Of a stretch of 64,000 bases of DNA, positions 8,681 to 16,956 are shown piece by piece. Location: assembly GCF_001429605.1 (NCBI RefSeq), contig NZ_LMSS01000005.1:166617-230616 (forward strand), written 5' to 3'. Below the pieces are notes generated by a model. It had not been told where the DNA came from. It ran no database searches and was given only the letters and a program-made list of their open reading frames with translations. The position numbers were made by a program, and so were the translations under genes. This DNA comes from Phycicoccus sp. Soil802. GTDB lineage: Bacteria; Actinomycetota; Actinomycetes; Actinomycetales; Dermatophilaceae. Positions within the stretch are counted from its first letter, which is position 1. Every line of letters starts with the position of its first letter.

Positions 8681-10287
8681 TTGACGAACCTCTCGAAACC
8701 GTCGGCGTCCGCCGGCCGGTCGGGCAGGTAGCCACTCCCGAGGAACAGTCGCCTCGACGCGGCGTTCGCGGTGTGCACCGCAGCGAGGTATGCCGCGACG
8801 CCGGCTCGGTCGCCCGGCCCGCCGGAGGGGGCGGCCGGGTCCTCGCGCGTCGCCTCGTGCGACAGCCAGACCTCTCCGGCGGCCAGGAGGCCGCCCGCGA
8901 CGCCGCGCCCGCGACTGTCCGGGGCGACCGTGATCGAGACCTCCCACTCCCCGGTGGCCTCGCGGTCCCAGCGGACCGTGCCGACCGGACGGCCGGCGAC
9001 CTCGCCCACGAGCAGGTGCCGGTCCGCACGGGCCAGGCTGGCCTCCAGCCAGGCGAGGTGGGACTCCAGGGGCACCGGCTCGTGCGAGCGCGAGTTCTCG
9101 CGGGTGGCCGGGTCGTTGCGCCAGTGCCAGAGCAGCTCGGCGTCGGCCGGGGTGGCCGCCCGCACCGAGACCTCGCCGGGTCCGCGCGACGCCCTCGCTC
9201 CGCCGACGACCTCCTCCAGCGACGAGACCAGCCGCCACGCGCCCAGCCCGTCGACCATGCGACCGGCCGCGGTCGCGAGGTCGCGCCTGGCGGTGGCGTC
9301 GGTGAGCACCGCGGTCAGCGCGCCCGCCATCGCCGCCGGGTCCGGGACCTCCGTCGGCGAGCCGAGCCCCACTGCCGCCCCTGCTCGCAGCAGCGCGAGG
9401 TAGCCGGGGACCTGGTTGTCGACCACGGCGAGGACGGCCATCGGACGGGCCATCGCGCAGAGCTCCCACACCGACGTGCCGGCCGCGGTGACCACCAGGT
9501 CGGCGGTCGCCATCTCGCGCGGCAGGTCGGCGACCGGGTCGGTGACCGTGAGGGTGCCGTGGCGCCAGTCGTCGGCGCGGGCGGACAGCGGCGACCTGGT
9601 CTGCTCGTTGGCCACCACCACGACGTCGAGCTCGAGGCCGGTCGCCGCGAGCGCATCGACCACCCGCGGCGCGGCGCCGGTCGGGTCGACGCCGCCCATC
9701 ACCACGAGGACCCGCTGGGTGGAGCCCGCGGCCCGCGACCCCGGAGCGCCAGGCGCTTGCGCACCGCTGGGCTCCCCCGTCGGGTCCACACTGCGTAGGG
9801 AGGTGACCGACCGCCGCAGCGCCACGTAGCGCCCGCCGCCGAGGTACCACCGGGCCGGCGCCGGGGGGTCGGACCACTGCGCGTCGACCGTGGGGTCGAC
9901 GACGAGGTCGGCCGCGCGGGCCCCGAAGGTGCCGTCGGCCATCGTCGACAGCACCGGGGCCGGCGAGTCCGGACCGTCGGGTCGCAGGGTCGGCCGCTGC
10001 AAGGCACCGAGCAGGCCCTCGGGGAGGTCGTAGTGGTCCACGTGGAGGACGTCGTAGCCAGCCGCCGCCCGCGCCAGGTCGGCCGGCTGGTCCGACGGCG
10101 ACGGCCCGAGCAGGGACAGGCCGGGACCGACCGAGGCGGCCAGCGTGGTGAGGAACGGACCTTCGACCCGGCCCAGCAGGGCCACCTCGTGGCCCCGCGC
10201 CGTGGCCTCCTCGGCCAGCGCGAGGCTGCGCACGACGTGGCCCACCCCGATGCCCGGCCCTCCGTCGCACCGCAGGAGCAGTCGCAT
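8674..10287 (-). CDS. pseGH: PseG-PseH fusion: UDP-sugar hydrolase plus N-acetyltransferase
   Basis: This 537-aa protein joins two pathway steps. Residues 1-~335 are PseG-like (GT-B fold UDP-sugar hydrolase): LLLRCDGGPGIGVGHVVRSL at the N-terminus with the G-x-GHVxR catalytic segment, VLVVMGGVDPTG in the middle and VVTAAGTSVWELCAMARP near the C-terminal half. Residues ~372-537 are a GNAT acetyltransferase like PseH (VRAATPADAELLWHWRND, then APDSRGRGVAGGLL for acetyl-CoA binding). PseH acetylates the 4-amino group before PseG removes UDP. The ATG at 10287 overlaps the pseF stop in TGATG; longer upstream open frame overlaps pseF and is rejected. Confidence 0.88.
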   Translation of the reverse strand: MRLLLRCDGGPGIGVGHVVRSLALAEEATARGHEVALLGRVEGPFLTTLAASVGPGLSLLGPSPSDQPADLARAAAGYDVLHVDHYDLPEGLLGALQRPTLRPDGPDSPAPVLSTMADGTFGARAADLVVDPTVDAQWSDPPAPARWYLGGGRYVALRRSVTSLRSVDPTGEPSGAQAPGAPGSRAAGSTQRVLVVMGGVDPTGAAPRVVDALAATGLELDVVVVANEQTRSPLSARADDWRHGTLTVTDPVADLPREMATADLVVTAAGTSVWELCAMARPMAVLAVVDNQVPGYLALLRAGAAVGLGSPTEVPDPAAMAGALTAVLTDATARRDLATAAGRMVDGLGAWRLVSSLEEVVGGARASRGPGEVSVRAATPADAELLWHWRNDPATRENSRSHEPVPLESHLAWLEASLARADRHLLVGEVAGRPVGTVRWDREATGEWEVSITVAPDSRGRGVAGGLLAAGEVWLSHEATREDPAAPSGGPGDRAGVAAYLAAVHTANAASRRLFLGSGYLPDRPADADGFERFVKF

Positions 10288-11015
10288 CAGCCGGCTTCCA
10301 GCGACTTCTGGGCGATCTCGGCGTTGATCGCGGCCAGGTCCGGCCGGGCCCTCAGCAGCGCGACGATCTCGCGTCGCTCGGCGATGTCGGTGCCGCGCTC
10401 GGCCACGATCGCGCGCAGGGCCTCGAGGTCCTGCGGGGTGTCGAGGGTGATCCGCAGGTCGGTGGTGTCGGGGGCGAAGCACAGGCCCATCACCGCGAAC
10501 TCGTCGGGCGCGGTGTAGATCCCCGAGGTGACGTGGATGCGGTGGTGGTCGGTCGCCGTCGCGGCGACCCGGCGCAGCGCCTCCGCCGTGACCAGCTCGA
10601 CGTCGAGGCCGTGCGGCAGGGTGCGCACCACCACCGTCGAGACGTAGTCGAGGGTGGGGTCGGCCAGCCACGCGCCGACCACCGTGTCGATGACGGCCGG
10701 GTCGGTGAAGGGGCAGTCGGCGGTGATCCGGACGAGGGCGTCGGCGGGCTGCTCGTCGAGTGCCTGCACGTAGCGGGACAGGACGTCGTCCTCGCTCCCC
10801 CGCACCACGGGTGCGCCGAGCTCGCGGGCGAGGTCGGCCACCGCGTCGTCGCCGGGGAGGGTGCTGGTGGCCACGACGACGTCGTCGACGAGGCGCGCGG
10901 CCCGACAGGCACGGACCACCCACGTGAGCACGGGAAGGCCCCCGAGGTCCTCGAGGACCTTGCCCGGCAGCCGGGTGGATCCCATCCGGGCCTGGACGAC
11001 GACGATGACGCGCAT
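10287..11015 (-). CDS. pseF: Pseudaminic acid cytidylyltransferase
   Basis: The 242-aa product activates pseudaminic acid to CMP-pseudaminic acid. It starts MRVIVVVQARMGSTRLPGKV, the nucleotide-binding loop typical of the SpsF/PseF branch of cytidylyltransferases; VRITADCPFTDP (about 95-106) supplies the acidic metal-binding residue. The ATG at 11015 is chosen because the domain begins right there. It is coupled to pseGH by TGATG and divergent from pseB, with only 43 bp between start codons, so a compact two-way promoter must lie there. Confidence 0.88.
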   Translation of the reverse strand: MRVIVVVQARMGSTRLPGKVLEDLGGLPVLTWVVRACRAARLVDDVVVATSTLPGDDAVADLARELGAPVVRGSEDDVLSRYVQALDEQPADALVRITADCPFTDPAVIDTVVGAWLADPTLDYVSTVVVRTLPHGLDVELVTAEALRRVAATATDHHRIHVTSGIYTAPDEFAVMGLCFAPDTTDLRITLDTPQDLEALRAIVAERGTDIAERREIVALLRARPDLAAINAEIAQKSLEAG

Positions 11016-11058
11016 GCGGCTCCTACCGGGGGTGGGGGGACGTGCCATTATTGCGCCC

Positions 11059-12066
11059 ATGCCTGACGTCTCCGCTGCACCCTCGTCCGTTCTCGCCGGC
11101 TCCTCGATCCTCGTCACCGGTGGCACCGGCTCGTTCGGCAAGGCGTTCATCACCGAGGCCCTGAAGAACCACGACCCCAAGCGGATCGTGATCTTCAGCC
11201 GCGACGAGCTCAAGCAGTACGAGTGCCGCCAGCTGTTCGGCGACGACCCGCGGCTGCGCTGGTTCATCGGCGACATCCGCGACCGCCACCGCCTCAACCG
11301 GGCCATGCACGGCGTCGACTACGTCGTCCACGCAGCCGCGCTCAAGCAGGTCGACACCGCCGAGTACAACCCGTGGGAGTTCGTGCAGACGAACGTCGTC
11401 GGCTCGCAGAACGTCATCGAGGCCTGCATCGACGCCGGCGTCAAGCGCGTGGTCGCGCTGTCCACCGACAAGGCGTCCTCCCCGATCAACCTCTACGGCG
11501 CGACCAAGCTCACCGCCGACAAGCTCTTCATCACCGGCAACCACTACGCCGCGGCCTACCCGACCCGCTTCTCCGTGGTCCGCTACGGCAACGTCATGGG
11601 CAGCCGCGGCTCGGTGATCCCGTTCTTCCGAAAGCTCGCGGAGGCCGGCCAGTCCCTGCCGATCACCGACCTGCGGATGACCCGCTTCTTCATCACCCTG
11701 CCCCAGGCGGTCAAGTTCGTCACCGACTCGTTCGAGATCATGCAGGGCGGCGAGCTCTACGTGCCCAAGATCCCGTCGATGAAGATCACCGACCTCGCCC
11801 AGGCGGTCGCCCCCGGTGCGGAGATGCACGAGATCGGCCTGCGCCCCGGTGAGAAGCTCCACGAGGAGATGATCAGCCCCGAGGAGGGCCGCCGGGCCCT
11901 GCGCCTCGGCGACCGGTTCGTCCTCCAGCCCGACCTCGCGTCCTGGGGCTACACGGCTCCGGAGCACGGCGAGTCGGTCCCCGAGGGCTTCCACTACACC
12001 TCGGACAACAACACCGAGTGGTTCACCAGGGAGGACTTCACCGCACTGCTCGAGACGGACGTCTGA
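11059..12066 (+). CDS. pseB: UDP-N-acetylglucosamine 4,6-dehydratase (inverting)
   Basis: This 335-aa short-chain dehydrogenase is the first pathway step. Seen are the NAD-binding TGGTGSFGKAF (about 20-30), VVHAAALKQVD (about 94-104, typical of the PseB/FlaA1 group), and NLYGATKLTADK (about 150-161) with the Tyr-x3-Lys pair. RYGNVMGSRGSVIPFF is also typical of this family. Length fits the soluble PseB group, not the long membrane-anchored dehydratases. The pseC GTG starts 2 nt after its stop. Confidence 0.93.
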   Translation: MPDVSAAPSSVLAGSSILVTGGTGSFGKAFITEALKNHDPKRIVIFSRDELKQYECRQLFGDDPRLRWFIGDIRDRHRLNRAMHGVDYVVHAAALKQVDTAEYNPWEFVQTNVVGSQNVIEACIDAGVKRVVALSTDKASSPINLYGATKLTADKLFITGNHYAAAYPTRFSVVRYGNVMGSRGSVIPFFRKLAEAGQSLPITDLRMTRFFITLPQAVKFVTDSFEIMQGGELYVPKIPSMKITDLAQAVAPGAEMHEIGLRPGEKLHEEMISPEEGRRALRLGDRFVLQPDLASWGYTAPEHGESVPEGFHYTSDNNTEWFTREDFTALLETDV

Positions 12067-12068
12067 GC

Positions 12069-13196
12069 GTGCTCCCCTACGGCCGCCAGTCGGTCGACGA
12101 CAGCGACGTCGCCGCGGTCTCGAAGGTCCTCACCAGCGACTGGCTGACCACCGGGCCGTGGGTGCGTTCCTTCGAGTCCGAGCTCGCCGCGCTCGCCGGC
12201 ACCCAAGGGGCCGTCACGGTGACCTCGGGCACGGCAGCCCTGCACACGGCATACGCGGCGATCGGGGTCGGCCCCGGCGACGAGGTGGTCACCACCCCGC
12301 TCACCTTCGTGGCCACGGCGAGCACCGCCACCATGCTCGGCGCCACGGTCGTCTTCGCGGACGTGACGCCCGACACCGGCAACCTCGACCCGGCGTCCGT
12401 CTCGGCGGCGCTCACCGACCGCACCCGCGTCGTGTCGGGGGTCGACTACGGCGGCCACCCGATCGACGCCCCCGGCCTGCGCGCGGCGGTCGCCGGCCGC
12501 GACGTGCTGCTCCTCGAGGACGCCGCCCACTCGATCGGTGGCAGCCTCGACGGCACCCCGGTCGGGTCGCTGGCCGACGTCACCACGTTCTCGTTCTTCC
12601 CCACCAAGAACCTCACCACCGCCGAGGGTGGCGCGGTCGTGGCCACCGACGCGGAGGTGTTGCTCCGCGCCGCGACGTTCCGCAACATCGGCATGGTCAA
12701 GGACCCCGAGCGCCTGCAGCGCACCGACGAGGGCGCCTGGTGGTACGAGGTCCACGACCTCGGGGTCAACTACCGCCTGCCCGACGTGCTGGCCGCCCTT
12801 GGGTCCAACCAGCTCACCCGGCTGGGCCACTTCAAGGACCGCCGCACCGAGCTGCACGCGCGCTACACCGAGGGACTGGCCGGGCTCGACGAGCTGCTGC
12901 TGCCCCCGACCCGCGATGGAGCCGACCCCACGTGGCACCTCTACTCGCTGCGGATCCGGGACGGGCGCCGCCGCGCGCTCTTCGACCACCTGCGCGACAA
13001 CGGGATCGGGGTGCAGGTCAACTACATCCCGGTCTACTGGCACCCGCTGTACGCCGCGCAGGGCTACCAGCGCGGCATGTGCCCCGTGGCCGAGGAGTAC
13101 TACGAGCAGGAGATCTCGCTGCCGCTGTTCCCCGACCTGCTGGACTCCGACGTCGACCGGGTCATCGAGCTGATCCGTGAGTTCCTGGGTGGCTGA
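12069..13196 (+). CDS. pseC: UDP-4-amino-4,6-dideoxy-N-acetyl-altrosamine transaminase
   Basis: A 375-aa DegT/DnrJ/EryC1 aminotransferase that uses PLP to aminate the PseB product. The internal-aldimine lysine is in FFPTKNLTTAEGG (about 176-188); LLEDAAHSIGG (about 141-151) is the PLP-contacting segment, and VNYIPVYWHPLY near the C-terminus is family-typical. The GTG start at 12069 immediately follows pseB, and a longer open frame starting inside pseB is rejected. The following flippase overlaps its 3' end. Confidence 0.92.
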   Translation: MLPYGRQSVDDSDVAAVSKVLTSDWLTTGPWVRSFESELAALAGTQGAVTVTSGTAALHTAYAAIGVGPGDEVVTTPLTFVATASTATMLGATVVFADVTPDTGNLDPASVSAALTDRTRVVSGVDYGGHPIDAPGLRAAVAGRDVLLLEDAAHSIGGSLDGTPVGSLADVTTFSFFPTKNLTTAEGGAVVATDAEVLLRAATFRNIGMVKDPERLQRTDEGAWWYEVHDLGVNYRLPDVLAALGSNQLTRLGHFKDRRTELHARYTEGLAGLDELLLPPTRDGADPTWHLYSLRIRDGRRRALFDHLRDNGIGVQVNYIPVYWHPLYAAQGYQRGMCPVAEEYYEQEISLPLFPDLLDSDVDRVIELIREFLGG

Positions 13197-14625
13197 GCCA
13201 CTCCCGTCCGACCCCGCGCTCACGGCCGGCTCCACCGGCAGCACCGCGAGCAAGGCGGTGCTCGGTCGTGGGCTCCTCTACACGATGGGCACGGCCGCGC
13301 CGGTGCTCAGCAACGCCGTGGTCACGCCGTTCGTCACCCGCCAGCTGGGCAGCACGGAGTACGGCTCGGTGGCGACCGGGCTCGTCGTCGTGCAGGTGGG
13401 CATGATCGTGGCCGGGCTCGGCCTGGCGGCCGCCATCACCCGCCACGGCATCCTCGAGAGCTCCGGCGTCTCGGGCGCGCGGAGCCTGGTGCTGCGGGGC
13501 GCTGCGGCTGCCGTGCTCCTCACCGCCCTCGGCGCCCTCACCGCGGGGTGGAGCGCCGGCTGGCTGGGCATCCGGGAGCCGATCGCGCTCGTCCTCGCCC
13601 TCGCCTCGGCGGCCGGCTTCTCGATGGTCGTCAACGTCCAGTCCTACCTCCGGGTGCTCGACCGTCCGCTGCCCTTCGTCCTGCTGTCGCTCGGCAGTGC
13701 GCTGGGCGGTCCGCTGCTCGGCATGGTCCTGCTCCTCACGGGTGAGCCGACCGCCGCGCGCTACCTGGGCGGTCTGGCCATCGGCTACCTCGCCGCCGCC
13801 CTGTGCGGCCTCGCGATGGTCGTGCGCGGGGTCGAGCACCACCGCGGCGACACCCGGCGCGCCCTGCGCGTGGGCGTGCCGACGGTGCCGCACCAGGTGG
13901 CCATCTTCCTGGCCAGCGGCATCCTCGTCCTGGTCGCCGGCTGGCTGTTCGGGTCTGCCGAAGCCGGTCGGCTCCAGCTCGCCGTGCTCATCGGGTCGGC
14001 CCCCGGGGTGCTCACCTCGAGCCTCAACAACGCGTGGGCGCCGATCGTCTACCGCACGCCCGAGCACGACCGGGCCGAGGTGCTCGAGCACACCGGTCGC
14101 GACATCGCCGTGCTCACCGCCCTGGCGGCGGGGTTCGTCGCAGCGGCCGCGCCGGTGCTCCTGCGGATCGTGGCACCGGCCTCCTACAGCCCCGGCGAGA
14201 TGACCCCGGCGGTCGGCCTCGTCGCGGCCGGCACGGTGCTGTCGGTGCTCTACCTCTGCAACGTCCACCTGGTCTTCGCCTCCGGGCGCAGTGAGGGCCT
14301 CGCCCTGGTCACGCCGTTGTCGCTGGTGCTGGGCACGGCCGGGGCGTGGCTCGCGGGCCACTTCTTCGGCGTCGCCGCCGTGGGCGTCGGCATGACCATC
14401 ACGTATGCCGCGATGGCCGTGGGCGTCGCGCGCCTCGCCCGACGGGTCAGCCCGACCCGCTGGCACGAACGTGCGCTGGTCCCGGCCCTGGGCCTCGGCT
14501 TCGCCCTCTGCGCGCTGGGCGCCGCCCTGCCCGTCGAGGGGTCGTGGACCGTGGTCCGGATCGCGGTGGCAGCGGTCGTCTTCCTGGCCAGCCTGGCCAT
14601 GCTGCGCCGGGTCCTCACCCGCTGA
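13177..14625 (+). CDS. Wzx-like polysaccharide/glycolipid flippase
   Basis: The product (482 aa from GTG 13177; a GTG at 13189 is the alternative) is almost entirely hydrophobic, with about 12-14 predicted membrane segments. LGRGLLYTMGTAAPVLSNAVVTPFVTRQLGSTEYG at the N-terminus resembles the start of MATE/MOP-type polysaccharide flippases. It overlaps pseC by 20 bp, so it is co-expressed with pseudaminic acid synthesis and may flip a lipid-linked Pse-containing unit. Substrate is inferred from context only. Confidence 0.8.
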   Translation: MSSWVAEPLPSDPALTAGSTGSTASKAVLGRGLLYTMGTAAPVLSNAVVTPFVTRQLGSTEYGSVATGLVVVQVGMIVAGLGLAAAITRHGILESSGVSGARSLVLRGAAAAVLLTALGALTAGWSAGWLGIREPIALVLALASAAGFSMVVNVQSYLRVLDRPLPFVLLSLGSALGGPLLGMVLLLTGEPTAARYLGGLAIGYLAAALCGLAMVVRGVEHHRGDTRRALRVGVPTVPHQVAIFLASGILVLVAGWLFGSAEAGRLQLAVLIGSAPGVLTSSLNNAWAPIVYRTPEHDRAEVLEHTGRDIAVLTALAAGFVAAAAPVLLRIVAPASYSPGEMTPAVGLVAAGTVLSVLYLCNVHLVFASGRSEGLALVTPLSLVLGTAGAWLAGHFFGVAAVGVGMTITYAAMAVGVARLARRVSPTRWHERALVPALGLGFALCALGAALPVEGSWTVVRIAVAAVVFLASLAMLRRVLTR

Positions 14626-14677
14626 CCGGCCTCAGCCGGCCCACGCGCTGGCCGGCTTCAGCCGGCCCACGCCGCGG
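14626..14677. repeat. Two tandem 26-bp hairpin units between convergent genes
   Basis: Units 14626-14651 and 14652-14677 differ at about four bases. Each forms a GC stem with a 4-nt loop (for example GGCCGGC-TTCA-GCCGGCC, 14650-14667). The loop of the second unit contains the stop of the minus-strand gene. The pair could act as a terminator for both converging genes, though no T-run follows. Confidence 0.7.
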
Positions 14678-15722
14678 GCCGGACCTCGATCGGCTCGACG
14701 AGCTGTCCGGCAGCCGGCAGGGTGCGGGGCAGCGGCCGCGGCAGGTAGGACATCGCCGCCCGCAGCCACGGCCCGAAGGCCAGACCCGTGGGCGCCTCCT
14801 CCGTGGCGGCAGGGGGTGCGGCCGGCGCATCCGCGCGACGACGCAGGTTGATGACCGCCCGCGACACGACCGAGGTGGTCCAGAACTCCGTGGCAGGGAT
14901 GGCCGGGCCGAGGCCGCGCCAGCCCAGCAGCCGCTCGAGCTCGCCCGGCGGCAGGAGGTGCTGCACGCCCAGCTCACGGTCGACCACCGGGCCTGCGGTG
15001 GCCGGGTCGAGGTGCTGGCCGTGCAGCTCGGGCCAGGTCTGCCGGACGCGCTGGTTCATCGCGTCGCTCTCGCCGTCGATGCGCAGCGCGTCGCCGTAGA
15101 CGCCGAGGTCGGCGCCGAGGTGCCCGCCGTAGAGCACCGGGGTCGAGAGCCGGTTCGAGACCACCCGCCGGGCTCGGCCGAGCATCGTCCAGAGCCGCCA
15201 CAGGAACTCCGCGTCCATCCGCTCGCCCAGCACGACGACCCGGTGGCCGGCCCCGGTGTAGGCCCCGAGGATGTCCGGGTCTGCGGCGTCCGCGGCATAC
15301 AGGCAGGCGGTGGCCGGACCCTCCTGCTCACGCCACAGCCTGGCCAGCCCGGCGTGGTCGCCGCGCACCCGCTGGGTCTGGATGCCGTGCACCGGCATGA
15401 GGACGACCTCGTCGCGCTCGTCCCGCGGCTTCGGCGTCGGGCCCGCCGCGCGGGCGAGGTAGGCGAACTGGGCACCGACCGGGGTCGTGGTGTGCCGCTC
15501 CTCCCGGGGGTCCCAGGCGCGCGACTCGTGCGACCAGACCAGCAGCCGACGCCGGCTGCCGGCGTCGAGGCCGACCTTGGGGAAGTCGCGGAAGTGGGTC
15601 TGCACCGGGGACACCGCGGTCCAGCCGTGTTGCACCAAGCCGTGGATGTGCCGTGGTCTCGGCCGACCGGCATACACCGCGAAGGCGGCGCTGTGCCCGT
15701 AGAAATGGTTCTGCGACTCCAT
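14658..15722 (-). CDS. Unassigned protein in pseudaminic acid locus; possible glycosyltransferase
   Basis: I do not recognise a family with confidence in this 354-aa soluble protein. It has no signal peptide or membrane segment. Features are HIHGLVQHGWT (about 25-35), LLVWSHESRAWDP, LMPVHGIQTQ, VVLGERMDAEFLWRLW and VVSNRLSTPVLYGGHLG (about 190-206); the last resembles the C-terminal donor-site segment of GT-B capsule and sialyl-type transferases. The C-terminus ends in a basic Arg-rich stretch and PRPLPRTLP. It lies between the flippase and a GT2 gene, and no other gene here is an obvious Pse transferase, so it is a candidate for that role. Start is ATG 15722 with a leaderless -10. Confidence 0.6.
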   Translation of the reverse strand: MESQNHFYGHSAAFAVYAGRPRPRHIHGLVQHGWTAVSPVQTHFRDFPKVGLDAGSRRRLLVWSHESRAWDPREERHTTTPVGAQFAYLARAAGPTPKPRDERDEVVLMPVHGIQTQRVRGDHAGLARLWREQEGPATACLYAADAADPDILGAYTGAGHRVVVLGERMDAEFLWRLWTMLGRARRVVSNRLSTPVLYGGHLGADLGVYGDALRIDGESDAMNQRVRQTWPELHGQHLDPATAGPVVDRELGVQHLLPPGELERLLGWRGLGPAIPATEFWTTSVVSRAVINLRRRADAPAAPPAATEEAPTGLAFGPWLRAAMSYLPRPLPRTLPAAGQLVEPIEVRPAAWAG

Positions 15723-15728
15723 GCCGGA

Positions 15729-15734
15729 AGGCTA
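15729..15734 (-). promoter_or_regulatory. Leaderless -10 (TAGCCT) for the unassigned gene
   Basis: On the minus strand TAGCCT is followed by 6 nt and then the ATG at 15722. Confidence 0.5.
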
Positions 15735-15770
15735 TCGGGGCGGCTGCGGCACCCCACCGGCGGCGACCAC

Positions 15771-15776
15771 TAGGCT
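15771..15776 (+). promoter_or_regulatory. Leaderless -10 (TAGGCT) for GT2 gene
   Basis: TAGGCT lies 8 nt before the ATG at 15785. It is divergent from the promoter at 15729-15734, within a 62-bp intergenic gap. Confidence 0.5.
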
Positions 15777-15784
15777 GGGGCGCG

Positions 15785-16453
15785 ATGAACGACGACGTCT
15801 GGCTCGTGGTGCCTCTGTACAACGAGGCCGAGGTGATCGGCGATGTGGTCGCCCAGGCCCGCGAGACGTTCCCCAACGTGGTGTGCGTCGACGACGGTTC
15901 CCGTGATGGCGGCGCGGCCGCTGCGGCAGCGGCCGGAGCAGTCGTGGTCCAGCACCCGGTGAACCTGGGGCAGGGCGCTGCGCTGCAGACCGGGTTCGAG
16001 TACGCGCTCACCCGGCCCGACATGAAGTGGGTCGTCACCTTCGACGCCGATGGGCAGCACCAGACCTCGGACGTGCTGGCGATGCTCGAGAAGGCCCGCG
16101 CCGAGGACCTCGCGGTCGTGTTCGGGTCGCGCTTCCTCGACGACCGCACCGACGCCGGCGTGCTCAAGAAGCTCGTCCTGCGGATGGCCGTCGGCTACAC
16201 CAACCTGACCACCCACACCCGGCTGACCGACGCCCACAACGGGTTGCGGCTCATCTCGCGCGAGGTCGTCGAGCAGCTCGAGATCACCCAGAACCGGATG
16301 GCGCACGCCTCCGAGCTGGTCCAGCAGATCGGCGCGCTCGACATCCGCTATGCCGAGAGCCCGGTGCACATCCTCTACACCGACTACTCCAAGGCCAAGG
16401 GCCAGTCGCTCTGGAACGCCGTCAACATCCTGGCCGAGCTGATCCTGCGATGA
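15785..16453 (+). CDS. Family 2 glycosyltransferase, dolichyl-phosphate-sugar synthase-like
   Basis: The 222-aa protein has the GT2 fold: WLVVPLYNEAEVIGD at the N-terminus, VDDGSRDGG (about 38-46), HPVNLGQGAALQTGF (about 58-72) and the metal-binding DADGQHQ (about 88-94). This type moves a hexose from a nucleotide sugar to polyprenyl phosphate. It lacks C-terminal membrane helices; the next gene, a small DUF2304 membrane protein, is the usual partner of such soluble enzymes. The sugar is not predictable. Confidence 0.85.
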   Translation: MNDDVWLVVPLYNEAEVIGDVVAQARETFPNVVCVDDGSRDGGAAAAAAAGAVVVQHPVNLGQGAALQTGFEYALTRPDMKWVVTFDADGQHQTSDVLAMLEKARAEDLAVVFGSRFLDDRTDAGVLKKLVLRMAVGYTNLTTHTRLTDAHNGLRLISREVVEQLEITQNRMAHASELVQQIGALDIRYAESPVHILYTDYSKAKGQSLWNAVNILAELILR

Positions 16454-16477
16454 GCCGGTCGACAGGAGCCCGCTGAC

Positions 16478-16942
16478 ATGAACATCGTGCTGATCCAGGT
16501 CCTGCTGATCGTCGTCGTGGTCGTGGTGGCCGCACGGCTGTTCCGGTCGCGCGGGGCCCGCTCCCAGGCGGTGCGCCGACTGGGGCTGATGCTCTTCGCC
16601 GCCTTTGCCGTGGTCTCGATCCTCTTCCCGAACCTGTGGAACCGGATGGCCGCCGTCGCCGGCGTCCGGCGCGGCACCGACCTGGTCCTCTACGCCCTCG
16701 TCGTGGCCTTCCTCAGCTTCACCGTGACCACCTACCTGCGGTTCCGTGACTTCGAGGCCCGCTACACCCGCCTGGCCCGCCGGCTCGCGCTCGACGAGGT
16801 CCGCGCCGAGTCGACCCCGAGCCAGACGGGTCCGACCAGCAGCCCGACGGCGGGCACGACGGCGAGCCCCACCGTGCCGCCGCGCCGTGACGAGGGCAGC
16901 AACGCGGGCGGCGACGCCCCTCCCGCGACCGAGCAGGCCTGA
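16478..16942 (+). CDS. DUF2304 membrane protein
   Basis: The 154-aa protein has about three membrane helices (residues ~2-18, ~32-50, ~67-84), then a short helix RFRDFEARYTRLARRLAL and a Ser/Thr/Pro-rich disordered tail. DUF2304 proteins sit beside polyprenyl-phosphate GT2 enzymes and probably anchor or help them. An AGGAG lies 9 nt before the ATG. It is convergent with the next gene, 14 bp away. Confidence 0.8.
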   Translation: MNIVLIQVLLIVVVVVVAARLFRSRGARSQAVRRLGLMLFAAFAVVSILFPNLWNRMAAVAGVRRGTDLVLYALVVAFLSFTVTTYLRFRDFEARYTRLARRLALDEVRAESTPSQTGPTSSPTAGTTASPTVPPRRDEGSNAGGDAPPATEQA

Positions 16943-16956
16943 CGCGCGTCGGTCCG

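Noticed and set aside
10288..10923. Longer start for pseGH
   Set aside because: This stretch is pseF in another frame. The ATG at 10287 gives the PseG N-terminus directly.
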